From contig NZ_CP073588.1 of assembly GCF_021560015.1 (NCBI RefSeq), forward strand, positions 1,240,001 through 1,304,000: a DNA stretch of 64,000 bases. The letters are read 5' to 3'. Below, in pieces: positions 56,506-64,000 of this stretch (the first letter of the stretch is position 1; the number at the start of each line of letters is the position of its first letter). Position numbers and translations under genes: made by a program. The notes under the pieces are model-generated. The model worked only from the letters and a program-made list of their open reading frames with translations, ran no database searches and was not told the DNA's origin. This stretch comes from Shewanella vesiculosa (GTDB taxonomy: Bacteria; Pseudomonadota; Gammaproteobacteria; Enterobacterales; Shewanellaceae).

Positions 56506-57177
56506 TTGCATATGCACGACATTAAAGGGGTACTGTTCGATTTAGACGGTACCTTAGCCGACACCGCACCTGATTTAGTCCAAGCATTAAATTTGAGTTT
56601 AGACGAAGCCGGTTTTAAGGTTCAAACGCTTGAAACCATGCGCCATGCGGCTTCACATGGCAGTTTATATTTGGTCAAGACCGCTATTCCACAGGCAGAT
56701 GAACACGTTCAACTTGATATTCAACAAGCACTACTGCGCCATTATGCACGCATTAATGGCGATCATAGCCGTTTGTTCGACGATTTACCCGAACTCTTAA
56801 CCCTATTAGATTCCCAAGCCATTCCCTACGGTGTCGTCACCAATAAGCCAGCTCGATTTGCTCGGCCATTAATACAAAAGCTGGGCTTAACCGATAAACT
56901 GAAAACCATGATCAGCGGCGATAGTACCTGTCACGCTAAACCTCACACTGCGCCGATGTTATTAGCCGCTCAACAAATAGCCATCGCACCTCAAAGTATT
57001 TTATACCTAGGCGATGCTGAGCGTGATTTAGTCGCCGCTCGCAACGCAAGTATGATAGGTGGCATTGCCTTATGGGGCTATTTATCAGCCAGCGACACAC
57101 CGAATACATGGCCAGCAACATGCCAATTTGAACATGGTGCTGCATTAAAACACTTTTTTACTCCGTCGTCTTTTTGA
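56506..57177 (+). CDS. HAD hydrolase, phosphoglycolate phosphatase-like
   Basis: Haloacid-dehalogenase-fold phosphatase of 223 residues. Motif I 'VLFDLDGTLADTAPDL' holds both catalytic Asp, motif II is 'GVVTNKPARFA', and motif IV is 'YLGDAERDLVAARNAS'. It belongs to the Gph/MupP group; in this chromosomal position (after ubiG, before nrdA) it is often named phosphoglycolate phosphatase, but MupP-type sugar phosphatase is equally possible. GAGGAG fits the TTG at 56506 (seven bases), while the ATG at 56512 would have thirteen, so the TTG start is preferred. Confidence 0.88.
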   Translation: MHMHDIKGVLFDLDGTLADTAPDLVQALNLSLDEAGFKVQTLETMRHAASHGSLYLVKTAIPQADEHVQLDIQQALLRHYARINGDHSRLFDDLPELLTLLDSQAIPYGVVTNKPARFARPLIQKLGLTDKLKTMISGDSTCHAKPHTAPMLLAAQQIAIAPQSILYLGDAERDLVAARNASMIGGIALWGYLSASDTPNTWPATCQFEHGAALKHFFTPSSF

Positions 57178-57291
57178 GATCGATTCATCGAAAATACACC
57201 TCTGAATGCATCATTGGCTAAAGATTATGCTGACAATCACTTACCGATCAAAAGCCCTAAAAGATCAATCTAAAATTGAGGGTAAATTTTC

Positions 57292-57314
57292 GATCGCTGT
57301 TTATTTTAGCGATC
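57292..57314 (+). terminator. Weak hairpin after the phosphatase gene
   Basis: GATCGCT pairs with AGCGATC around a nine-base T-rich loop, in the 542-base nrdA upstream region. It has a short stem and no clean T tract. Confidence 0.4.
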
Positions 57315-57418
57315 AAAACTTTCTTATTTGATGGTTGAAAAAATATCATTTATAAAAAACACGTTATAAATTTGGGCTCTAGGGTTAGCTGTCACTAACC
57401 CTGCCGTTTATCCTCAAG

Positions 57419-57427
57419 TTATCCACA
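57419..57427 (+). promoter_or_regulatory. DnaA box upstream of nrdA
   Basis: TTATCCACA is an exact match to the strong DnaA-box consensus. In E. coli, DnaA boxes in the nrdAB promoter tie transcription to replication. This one lies 39 bases before the first NrdR box. Confidence 0.7.
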
Positions 57428-57465
57428 AGAAGTTAATATAATTGTGGCTTGCAAAAAAACTCAAA

Positions 57466-57510
57466 CCTCACTATCTTGTATCTTAGATTTTAAATAACAC
57501 CATATCTTGT
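57466..57510 (+). promoter_or_regulatory. Pair of NrdR boxes before nrdA
   Basis: The downstream box is ACACCATATCTTGT (57497-57510), close to the consensus ACACWATATWTWGT. The upstream box (57466-57479) ends in the same eight bases, TATCTTGT. They start exactly 31 bases apart, the three-helical-turn spacing known for tandem NrdR boxes. They predict repression of nrdAB by NrdR when dATP is high. Confidence 0.8.
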
Positions 57511-57558
57511 GTGTGGCCGACAATCAAAACACTACTCCACAGCATAACAAGGAGATAG

Positions 57559-57723
57559 ATGTTAACTGAACGTATTGGTGGTTTACTGCCATGTTGTGAG
57601 TACCTTCAAGTTGATTGTTTTAACATGGAATTGTTTTGTAACGGGTTCAGATCGAACCCAGCAGCACTGCATCCAACAACAGATCACATGATTAGATATA
57701 GAACCAAGGCCTCTCTTCAATGA
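57559..57723 (+). CDS. Leader ORF overlapping the nrdA start (54 residues)
   Basis: An AAGGAGA Shine-Dalgarno sequence lies five bases before the ATG at 57559. The frame reads 'MLTERIGGLLPCCEYLQVD', later 'CFNMELFCNGF', and ends TGA at 57721-57723, overlapping the nrdA ATG (ATGA). nrdA itself has no good RBS within ten bases of its start, so translation of nrdA may depend on this frame. The four Cys are unusual. A small hairpin (GGGTTC/GAACCC, 57643-57659) lies inside it. It has no known homologue and could be fortuitous. Confidence 0.5.
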   Translation: MLTERIGGLLPCCEYLQVDCFNMELFCNGFRSNPAALHPTTDHMIRYRTKASLQ

Positions 57724-60008
57724 ATAGCAATATGACAGTCACTAAACGCAGTGGCGAACGTGAATCGATCGATTTAGATAAAATTCATCGCGTGATCACT
57801 TGGGCAGCCAAGGGATTAAAAAACGTCTCAGTATCTGAAGTAGAACTTCGATCTCATCTGCAGTTTTTTGATGGCATTCCAACCGAAGCCATTCATGAAA
57901 CGATCATTAAGGCCGCGGCTGACTTGATCTCTCCTGAGTCACCTGATTACCAATTTGTGGCAGCCCGCTTAGCGGTATTCCATTTACGTAAAAAAGCGTT
58001 TGGCCAATTTGAACCGCCTAAGCTATTCGATCACGTCACCAAGTTAGTTGAAATTGGTAAATATGACATGCACATCATGGCGGATTACAGCCGTGAAGAG
58101 TTAGACATCCTTGATGGCTACATTGATCACTGGCGTGACATGAATTTCTCTTACGCCGCAGTCAAGCAGCTAGAGGGTAAATACCTGGTTCAAAACCGTG
58201 TGACTCACGAAGTATATGAAAGCGCACAGTTTTTATACATCTTAGTCGCAGCGTGTTTGTTTGCTCGTTATCCAAAAGAAATCCGTTTGAAGTACATTAA
58301 AGACTTCTATGACGCGACATCTTTATTTAAGATTTCACTTCCAACGCCAATCATGGCGGGTGTTCGTACACCGACACGTCAATTCAGCTCATGTGTACTC
58401 ATCGAGTGTGATGACAGCCTAGACTCAATCAATGCTACGGCATCGTCTATTGTTAAATACGTGAGCCAACGTGCTGGTATTGGTATTAATGCAGGCCGTA
58501 TTCGTGCTTTAGGTAGCCCTATTCGTGGCGGTGAAGCATTCCACACCGGTTGTTTACCGTTTTATAAGTATTTCCAAACGGCGGTTAAGTCTTGTTCCCA
58601 AGGCGGAGTCCGTGGTGGTGCAGCAACACTGTTCTACCCGTTATGGCATCTAGAAGTTGAATCACTGCTAGTACTGAAAAATAACCGTGGTGTTGAAGAC
58701 AACCGTGTGCGTCATCTTGATTACGGCGTGCAGCTAAACAAATTAATGTACCAACGTTTAATCAAAGGCGATTACATTAGCTTATTTAGTCCATCTGATG
58801 TGCCTGGCCTTTACGATGCTTTCTTTGAAGACCAAGTCGAATTTGAACGTTTATACCTGCAGTATGAGCAAGACAGCAGCATACGTAAAAAGCAGATCAA
58901 AGCAGTTGAATTGTTTTCACTGATGATGCAAGAACGTGCCTCTACTGGCCGTATCTATATTCAAAACGTCGACCATTGTAATACGCACAGTCCATTTGAC
59001 TCTAAAGTAGCCCCGATTAAGCAATCTAACTTATGTTTAGAAATTGCCTTGCCGACTAAACCGTTAACTAACATTGACGATCCAGACGGTGAAATCGCCT
59101 TATGTACTTTATCAGCGCTTAACTTAGGTGCGATTAAGGATTTATCTGAACTTGAGCCTTTAGCAGATTTAGCTGTGCGTGCATTAGATAACTTACTTGA
59201 TTATCAAGATTACCCAATCAAAGCCGCGCAAACCAGCTCAATGAATCGCCGTACTTTAGGTATTGGTGTGATTAACTTTGCCAACTATTTGGCTAAAAAT
59301 GGTAAAAAGTACTCTGACGGTTCAGCAAATAACCTGACTCATAAAACCTTTGAAGCAATTCAGTTCTATTTACTCAAAGCGTCAATGAACTTAGCTAAAG
59401 AGCAAGGTGCATGTCCGTTATTCCACGAGACAACTTATTCGAAAGGTATTTTACCTATCGACACCTATAAGCGCGATTTAGATAAAATTTGTGACGAACC
59501 ATTGCACATGGATTGGGAAGGTTTACGTAGCGATATTAAGCAGTACGGCTTACGTAATTCGACCTTGTCTGCATTAATGCCTTCTGAGACTTCATCGCAA
59601 ATTTCAAATGCGACTAATGGTATTGAGCCTCCACGTGGATTGATCAGCGTTAAGGCCAGTAAAGACGGGCAGTTAAAGCAAGTAGTACCAGACTTTGAGT
59701 TGCTTAAAGACAAGTATGAACTGCTGTGGAATATGCCAAACAATGATGGTTATATCCAGCTTGTTGGTTTAATGCAGAAGTTTATCGATCAAGCGATTTC
59801 AGCCAATACCAATTATGACCCAAGCCGTTTTGAAGGCGGTCGTGTACCAATGCAAACCTTGCTTAAAGACCTGTTAAGTGTCTACAAGCTAGGGATTAAA
59901 ACATTGTATTATCATAACACTCGCGACGGTGCTTCTGATCAATTTGACGACATTATTGCTGTCGAAGAAGAAGACGATGGCTGCGGTGGCGGTGCGTGTA
60001 AAATTTAA
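57720..60008 (+). CDS. nrdA: Class Ia ribonucleotide reductase, large subunit
   Basis: Reduces ribonucleoside diphosphates; 762 residues. The N-terminal ATP-cone ('VTKRSGERESIDLDKIHRV') binds dATP for feedback control. 'PTRQFSSCVLIECDD' has the first active-site Cys, 'SNLCLEIALPT' the thiyl-radical Cys, and the protein ends with the redox pair 'DGCGGGACKI'. It is the first structural gene of nrdA-nrdB-yfaE. Confidence 0.98.
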   Translation: MNSNMTVTKRSGERESIDLDKIHRVITWAAKGLKNVSVSEVELRSHLQFFDGIPTEAIHETIIKAAADLISPESPDYQFVAARLAVFHLRKKAFGQFEPPKLFDHVTKLVEIGKYDMHIMADYSREELDILDGYIDHWRDMNFSYAAVKQLEGKYLVQNRVTHEVYESAQFLYILVAACLFARYPKEIRLKYIKDFYDATSLFKISLPTPIMAGVRTPTRQFSSCVLIECDDSLDSINATASSIVKYVSQRAGIGINAGRIRALGSPIRGGEAFHTGCLPFYKYFQTAVKSCSQGGVRGGAATLFYPLWHLEVESLLVLKNNRGVEDNRVRHLDYGVQLNKLMYQRLIKGDYISLFSPSDVPGLYDAFFEDQVEFERLYLQYEQDSSIRKKQIKAVELFSLMMQERASTGRIYIQNVDHCNTHSPFDSKVAPIKQSNLCLEIALPTKPLTNIDDPDGEIALCTLSALNLGAIKDLSELEPLADLAVRALDNLLDYQDYPIKAAQTSSMNRRTLGIGVINFANYLAKNGKKYSDGSANNLTHKTFEAIQFYLLKASMNLAKEQGACPLFHETTYSKGILPIDTYKRDLDKICDEPLHMDWEGLRSDIKQYGLRNSTLSALMPSETSSQISNATNGIEPPRGLISVKASKDGQLKQVVPDFELLKDKYELLWNMPNNDGYIQLVGLMQKFIDQAISANTNYDPSRFEGGRVPMQTLLKDLLSVYKLGIKTLYYHNTRDGASDQFDDIIAVEEEDDGCGGGACKI

Positions 60009-60028
60009 TCTTCACTTTATGTATATTT

Positions 60029-60050
60029 AGCGGGGGTCTTCCCCGCTTTT
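60029..60050 (+). terminator. Hairpin with T run between nrdA and nrdB
   Basis: GCGGGG pairs with CCCCGC around GTCTT, followed by four Ts, about 20 bases past the nrdA stop. It looks like a leaky intrinsic terminator or a stabilising 3' hairpin that sets different levels of the two subunits. Confidence 0.7.
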
Positions 60051-60079
60051 GGAAAATGCGTTTTCAGGACACCTAAATA

Positions 60080-61210
60080 ATGGCTTACTCAACATTTTGT
60101 CAAATACCTAACGATTCGACCAAAGAACCTATGTTTTTCGGTCAATCCGTGAATGTGGCACGCTACGATCAGCAAAAATATGAAATTTTTGAAAAACTGA
60201 TTGAAAAGCAATTAAGTTTTTTCTGGCGCCCAGAAGAAGTTGATGTCAGTCGCGACAAAATTGATTTCGGTGATTTACCTGACCATGAAAAACATATTTT
60301 TCTGTCAAACCTTAAATACCAAACTTTGCTCGACTCAATTCAAGGGCGTTCACCTAACGTAGCGTTTTTACCGTTAGTATCGCTACCTGAATTAGAAACC
60401 TGGATTGAAACCTGGTCATTTTCTGAAACGATTCACTCGCGTTCGTACACTCATATTATTCGTAATATTGTTAACAATCCTTCTGTGGTGTTTGACGATA
60501 TTGTGCAAAATGATGAAATTTTAAAGCGTGCCGGTGATATTGCGGCTTATTACGATGATTTAATTCACCTTACCCAGATTAATAACCTGTTAGGTGAAGG
60601 CACTCATGTGATCGACGGCAAAGAAATTACCGTTAACTCACGCATACTGAAAAAGTCATTATATTTGTGCATGATGTCGGTTAATGCTTTAGAAGCGATT
60701 CGTTTCTATGTCAGTTTTGCATGTTCATTTGCTTTTGCTGAGCGTCGCGTCATGGAAGGAAATGCTAAAATCATTCGCCTGATTGCCCGTGATGAAGCCT
60801 TGCACCTTAACGGTACGCAACACATATTAAGCTTAATGCAAGGCGGCAAAGACGATCCTGAAATGGCCGAGATTGCAGCTGAATGTAAGCAAGAAGCCTA
60901 CGACTTATTTGTCAAAGCGGCAGAACAAGAAAAAGCATGGGCCAAGTATTTATTTAAAGACGGATCAATGATTGGTCTTAACGAACAGATTTTGTGCCAG
61001 TATGTTGAATTTATTACTAATCAGCGGATGAAATCGGTACATTTACCACTGCCATACGAAGAATCGTCAAATCCTCTTCCGTGGATGAAAAACTGGTTAG
61101 AAAGTGATGCAGTACAGGTTGCCCCACAAGAAGTTGAAGTGTCTTCATACCTTGTAGGACAAATTGATTCTTCTGTTGATGGCGATGAGTTTTTAGATTT
61201 TGACCTATAA
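60080..61210 (+). CDS. nrdB: Class Ia ribonucleotide reductase, small subunit
   Basis: Di-iron/tyrosyl-radical subunit of 376 residues. Metal ligands appear in '[17 protein letters not shown]' (Glu, His and the radical Tyr) and '[14 protein letters not shown]' (Glu and His of the second helix pair). The C-terminal 'GDEFLDFDL' is the tail that binds NrdA. AGGA precedes the ATG. Its stop overlaps the proposed start of yfaE. Confidence 0.98.
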   Translation: MAYSTFCQIPNDSTKEPMFFGQSVNVARYDQQKYEIFEKLIEKQLSFFWRPEEVDVSRDKIDFGDLPDHEKHIFLSNLKYQTLLDSIQGRSPNVAFLPLVSLPELETWIETWSFSETIHSRSYTHIIRNIVNNPSVVFDDIVQNDEILKRAGDIAAYYDDLIHLTQINNLLGEGTHVIDGKEITVNSRILKKSLYLCMMSVNALEAIRFYVSFACSFAFAERRVMEGNAKIIRLIARDEALHLNGTQHILSLMQGGKDDPEMAEIAAECKQEAYDLFVKAAEQEKAWAKYLFKDGSMIGLNEQILCQYVEFITNQRMKSVHLPLPYEESSNPLPWMKNWLESDAVQVAPQEVEVSSYLVGQIDSSVDGDEFLDFDL

Positions 61211-61598
61211 AACATTTTTCAAAAAAGCGCCTATTGTAAGCTTGAAAGGACAGCCGGTTATTTTATTTGACGGCCAACACTCAAGCTTACTAGAAGCGCT
61301 TGAAGCGAAAAAAGTAAAAGTATTTTCAGAGTGCCGCAACGGTTTTTGCGGCGCCTGTAAAACCACAATCATATCTGGAGAAGTCAGCTACCTCTCCAAA
61401 CCTCTGGCAGAGCTTAAGTCTAACGAATGTCTGCCCTGCTGCTGTGTGCCTGAAAGCGATTTAAACCTCAAATTATCCACTGAGGGTGTACAAATTGTGG
61501 CTAAACGTCAATATGCGGCAGAAAATAGTAGCCATAAACAGACAACAGCATTAACCCAGCAGTTACAGATAACCCCCAAATTAGCTCACGAAGGTTAA
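61200..61598 (+). CDS. yfaE: Ferredoxin YfaE, [2Fe-2S], RNR cofactor maintenance
   Basis: Small plant-type ferredoxin that supplies electrons to rebuild the NrdB radical centre; up to 132 residues. Cluster ligands are in '[18 protein letters not shown]' (three Cys) and 'NECLPCCC' (fourth). The frame overlaps the nrdB stop, with a TTG start at 61200; no ATG exists before the cluster, so a TTG start is likely, although the TTG at about 61239 would also keep the domain. The C-terminal 35 residues extend beyond the E. coli length and are polar. Confidence 0.93.
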   Translation: MTYKTFFKKAPIVSLKGQPVILFDGQHSSLLEALEAKKVKVFSECRNGFCGACKTTIISGEVSYLSKPLAELKSNECLPCCCVPESDLNLKLSTEGVQIVAKRQYAAENSSHKQTTALTQQLQITPKLAHEG

Positions 61599-62221
61599 TC
61601 GATAAATTATTCTGTATGGTTTCTTGTATTTCAGTTGATCTGTTCAGTTAAACGACTTCAGCAAATATCTTGCAGTAAATGGATTGCCGCGGCGGTATTG
61701 ACCTTTACATACAAAGGTTAGGATTACGGCTTAACTGTTGGGATTTAACTATTGAGGTTTAACCTACTCGCTGATATTCAGGGCGAAAATGAATAGTATT
61801 AATTTACCCAACTGAATCTAAACCTTCCAGCACTAATACTAATCTAATCTTAACCTCAGTCATCCCCCATAACAGCAGATCGCGGTGTGTTTTAACGCCG
61901 CTAACACTATTATCTTAAGCACATATGTCTCTTCATCAGCTTGGTTATTTTTAGCAGTAACACTGTCTATTTAACCTGAACTCGGGATAAGCATTGGACA
62001 ACAAAAACCTGAAGGAGTGATGTTAAATAGGGCAGGCAAAAAGCGGATTGTAGCGCGACTGATATACCTAACGTCAGCTTAACCCTATGACTAACACTGA
62101 TAACTGAAACTGAATCGCCATAATATGGAGCATGAAGGGATCAATGAGCGGCATTTAAGCTTGTTATCGGTGACAACAAGCTATTCAGAGGACATCGCTT
62201 ATCACCTCTTTACGTTAGCGA
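61599..62221. other. Intergenic stretch, no gene seen
   Basis: Neither strand has a coding frame of interest, and there is no strong hairpin directly after yfaE. A few short direct repeats of 'AGGTT' and 'TTTAAC' occur near 61700-61770. Nothing is defined. Confidence 0.4.
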
Positions 62222-63076
62222 TTAACTATTGCTCAAAGCGTCGCAAGATGACACGTAACTGTCTAACTCAATATTCCCTTGTAAAATAATCCCATGATAA
62301 TGTGCTTTTACCAGTTGATAATCTATACTCGGCGCAAAATAGTAAGTCACCTCTTCCGCCCCAGTTTGCTCAACGGGTATAAGTTGTAATTCTCCCCAGG
62401 GTGCGATGTTAGAGGTGAGTGAGTCTTTAACATAGTACTGATAGGATTCAACCGCATCAGAGGCTTGTCTTATCAGCGCAAATTGCTGTCGCCCGTTGAG
62501 TAAATACTCACGAATTTGAATGGCTAAGGTATCAACATCTCTGAGCGGTATGCTATTTGATTGGTAATGGCTGACTTCACCATCAACATCAACACGAGAG
62601 CCGAGACCGTGATGGTCTAGAGTGACTTGCATGTCTCGGGCACGAAAGCCGGTCACTTGTTGATGAAACTTATGCGTTAGCCATTCATGAGTGGAATTTG
62701 ACCAGGATAACTCAGTGCGCTGCTGGTATTGAGTGCCAATACCTAAAATACTGGCTTTACTTGTTGAGGTAATAACGGCTGATTTACCCTGCCAGTTCTC
62801 GGTGCGGGTCATGTTGCCCATGTGCAGACCACTGAGAAAAATAGAGTAACTAAAGTTTCGCTGACACTCTTGCTCAACCTCAGCGGCCATGGCACTGCTA
62901 CTGTGCAGCAATCCACTTGAAAAACCGAGAATCATCAGTACTCTCGTTGCCGCTAAACAAGCTGTGGTTGATACATTGAGATGACAATACCTTGTCAGTA
63001 TCGGTCTTATTGGTGCCATTGATGTCACTAGAAAAAGCATTTCGGGTTTCTTTTCCTTTAAAAATAGGAATCGCAT
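62222..63076 (-). CDS. Exported protein of unknown function (DUF3108-like)
   Basis: Protein of up to 284 residues with an N-terminal hydrophobic segment ('ATRVLMILGFSSGLLHSSSA') and a probable signal-peptidase site at 'AMAAEVEQ'. The first 40 residues look extra, so the true start may be an internal ATG near 'MAPIRP' or 'MILGF'. The mature part is beta-rich ('YSIFLSGLHMGNMTRTENW', 'SIDYQLVKAHYHGIILQGN') and resembles the DUF3108/DUF6134 type of periplasmic protein. It lies directly after the Omp85-type gene, so it may serve envelope function with it. Confidence 0.55.
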   Translation of the reverse strand: MRFLFLKEKKPEMLFLVTSMAPIRPILTRYCHLNVSTTACLAATRVLMILGFSSGLLHSSSAMAAEVEQECQRNFSYSIFLSGLHMGNMTRTENWQGKSAVITSTSKASILGIGTQYQQRTELSWSNSTHEWLTHKFHQQVTGFRARDMQVTLDHHGLGSRVDVDGEVSHYQSNSIPLRDVDTLAIQIREYLLNGRQQFALIRQASDAVESYQYYVKDSLTSNIAPWGELQLIPVEQTGAEEVTYYFAPSIDYQLVKAHYHGIILQGNIELDSYVSSCDALSNS

Positions 63077-63118
63077 GAAGGCCTTATAAGCAATAATAAG
63101 ACCTTAGGAAATATCGAC

Positions 63119-64000
63119 TTAAAAAACTTCATTTACATTTAAGTAGAAGTTAGTGTCATTCTCACCCACCCCAACGTCAAAACGTAAATTAATATTGTCT
63201 TTAATTTTAAAGCGGAATCCAGTGCCGTAGGCGGTTAATAGAGTATCCGTTAACTCACTGACTTTAGGCGCAACACTGCCGACCGATCCCCAAAATACCA
63301 TGCCATAGCGCTGAAATATTGGTAACCGATATTCAACCTGTCCCATCATCATTTGCTCATCGCGATATCGGCCTCTAATGTAACCGCGCATCGCATCTGA
63401 ACCGCCAAGATCAGGTAAAAGGTTCCACGGCACGTCACCACTGGTAAGGTGACCTTGAACTTGCCAAGCGATTAATCCAGGTGTTGTCCCTAAATCGATA
63501 TAATTCGCTAATTCAATATTATAGGTAGAAAACGAATCGAATTGGTCATTTTGATATAATCCAGCGTCCAGCTGAAACAACCAACCTTTTGTCGCATTTA
63601 AACGATAATCTCTTGAGTCATAAATACTGGTGATCACAACACCTGAGCTAAAATTATCTGGCAAAAGGCTATTTGCATCAACAGGGGCTTGGGTGGCAAC
63701 TAATTCTAGACTGTCTGCTGTGGTATAAATAAAATCAGCACCTACGCCAATAAAATAGTTATCGGCGACTTCGGTCATCCAGCGCGGTTTAAAACTATAC
63801 AGTTGTTCTTTGAATTCGTGATGATTAAGATCTTGATCGCCTTGTTCAATCCCAACACCATAATACACTGCAGCTTCATTGTGCAGCTCTAAATCAAGCA
63901 GCAATCGCTGCTTACCTTGATTTAAAAACGTCATGTTCTCGACTGTAACGCCATAGGATTGATTCATTGATGCAAACGAGTTCAATACTAATGATGAGGG
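63119..64000 (-). CDS. Omp85/BamA-like surface antigen, C-terminal part
   Basis: Outer-membrane beta-barrel of the BamA/TamA family, cut by the window end. The frame remains open beyond 64000 with no true start inside the window. Barrel strands alternate with turns such as 'GVVITSIYDSRDYRLNATKGW', and 'GSDAMRGYIRGRYRDEQM' contains the RG-rich lid loop typical of the family. The C-terminus 'NLRFDVGVGENDTNFYLNVN' ends in an aromatic residue, the assembly signal for BAM. The small size seen in Shewanella suggests a BamL-like or surface-antigen member, not BamA itself. Confidence 0.82.
   Translation of the reverse strand, partial: PSSLVLNSFASMNQSYGVTVENMTFLNQGKQRLLLDLELHNEAAVYYGVGIEQGDQDLNHHEFKEQLYSFKPRWMTEVADNYFIGVGADFIYTTADSLELVATQAPVDANSLLPDNFSSGVVITSIYDSRDYRLNATKGWLFQLDAGLYQNDQFDSFSTYNIELANYIDLGTTPGLIAWQVQGHLTSGDVPWNLLPDLGGSDAMRGYIRGRYRDEQMMMGQVEYRLPIFQRYGMVFWGSVGSVAPKVSELTDTLLTAYGTGFRFKIKDNINLRFDVGVGENDTNFYLNVNEVF

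Noticed and set aside
57643..57659. tRNA-like T-arm (GGGTTC/GAACCC)
   Set aside because: No matching acceptor, D or anticodon arms surround it; it is only a short hairpin within the leader ORF.
1..64000. CRISPR array, insertion sequence or prophage
   Set aside because: No regular spacer-repeat pattern, transposase, integrase or phage structural gene was found.

Overview
The window looks like a chromosomal segment of a marine gammaproteobacterium of the genus Shewanella. Three things point there: the AT-rich coding style; the order pyrF-lapB-lapA-ihfB-rpsA-cmk-aroA, then an aminotransferase, serC-gyrA-ubiG-HAD phosphatase-nrdA-nrdB-yfaE; and a periplasmic [NiFe]-hydrogenase locus arranged hyaABCD-(HypF-like)-hypF-hypBCDEA. 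The assignment rests on gene order and protein character, not on a database search. No rRNA, tRNA, CRISPR array, insertion sequence or prophage was recognised.

Layout. 1-3.6 kb: a GAF/PAS sensor (partial) with a receiver protein, an Hpt protein and a periplasmic amino-acid-type binding protein. 4.0-8.2 kb: a compact three-gene cassette (M15-like peptidase, SAM methyltransferase, and a giant PLD nuclease/SF2 helicase/UmuD-like autopeptidase fusion); this is the best candidate for an undescribed system. 8.4-22.3 kb: single genes (exported amidohydrolase, CLCA_X-type metalloprotease-like protein, YbjQ, DUF302, SDR, EAL phosphodiesterase, EamA permease, YkgJ protein, MscS-like channel) ending with a 1495-residue PAS/PocR/GGDEF/EAL/CZB protein. 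22.8-35.4 kb: the hydrogenase structural and maturation genes, with perfect and near-perfect FNR (EtrA)-type sites before hyaA and hypB, and a 54-residue histidine-rich membrane protein at the end. 35.6-40.8 kb: fatty-acid oxidation genes and pyrF. 40.9-46.8 kb: the lapB-lapA-ihfB-rpsA-cmk-aroA block. 47-56.4 kb: aminotransferase, serine-type permease, a broken methyltransferase, serC, gyrA, ubiG. 56.5-61.6 kb: phosphatase and the class Ia ribonucleotide reductase operon with NrdR boxes, a DnaA box and a translationally coupled leader ORF. 62-64 kb: an exported protein and the C-terminal barrel of an Omp85-type outer-membrane protein (runs off the window).

How parts work together. HyaAB with HyaC should couple periplasmic hydrogen to the quinone pool. 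HyaD and HypABCDEF build the NiFe(CN)2CO centre, and the FNR-type sites suggest induction without oxygen. NrdA/NrdB/YfaE make deoxynucleotides, and the NrdR and DnaA sites would tie this to dNTP level and replication. The cyclic-di-GMP proteins and the sensor/receiver pair are signalling parts without an obvious shared target.

A caution for any reader: at least ten genes, including the essential rpsA and aroA, are broken by one- or two-base indels, half of them in or beside homopolymers. I read this as sequencing or assembly error, so frameshifted genes are given as single repaired genes and their intactness should be confirmed.
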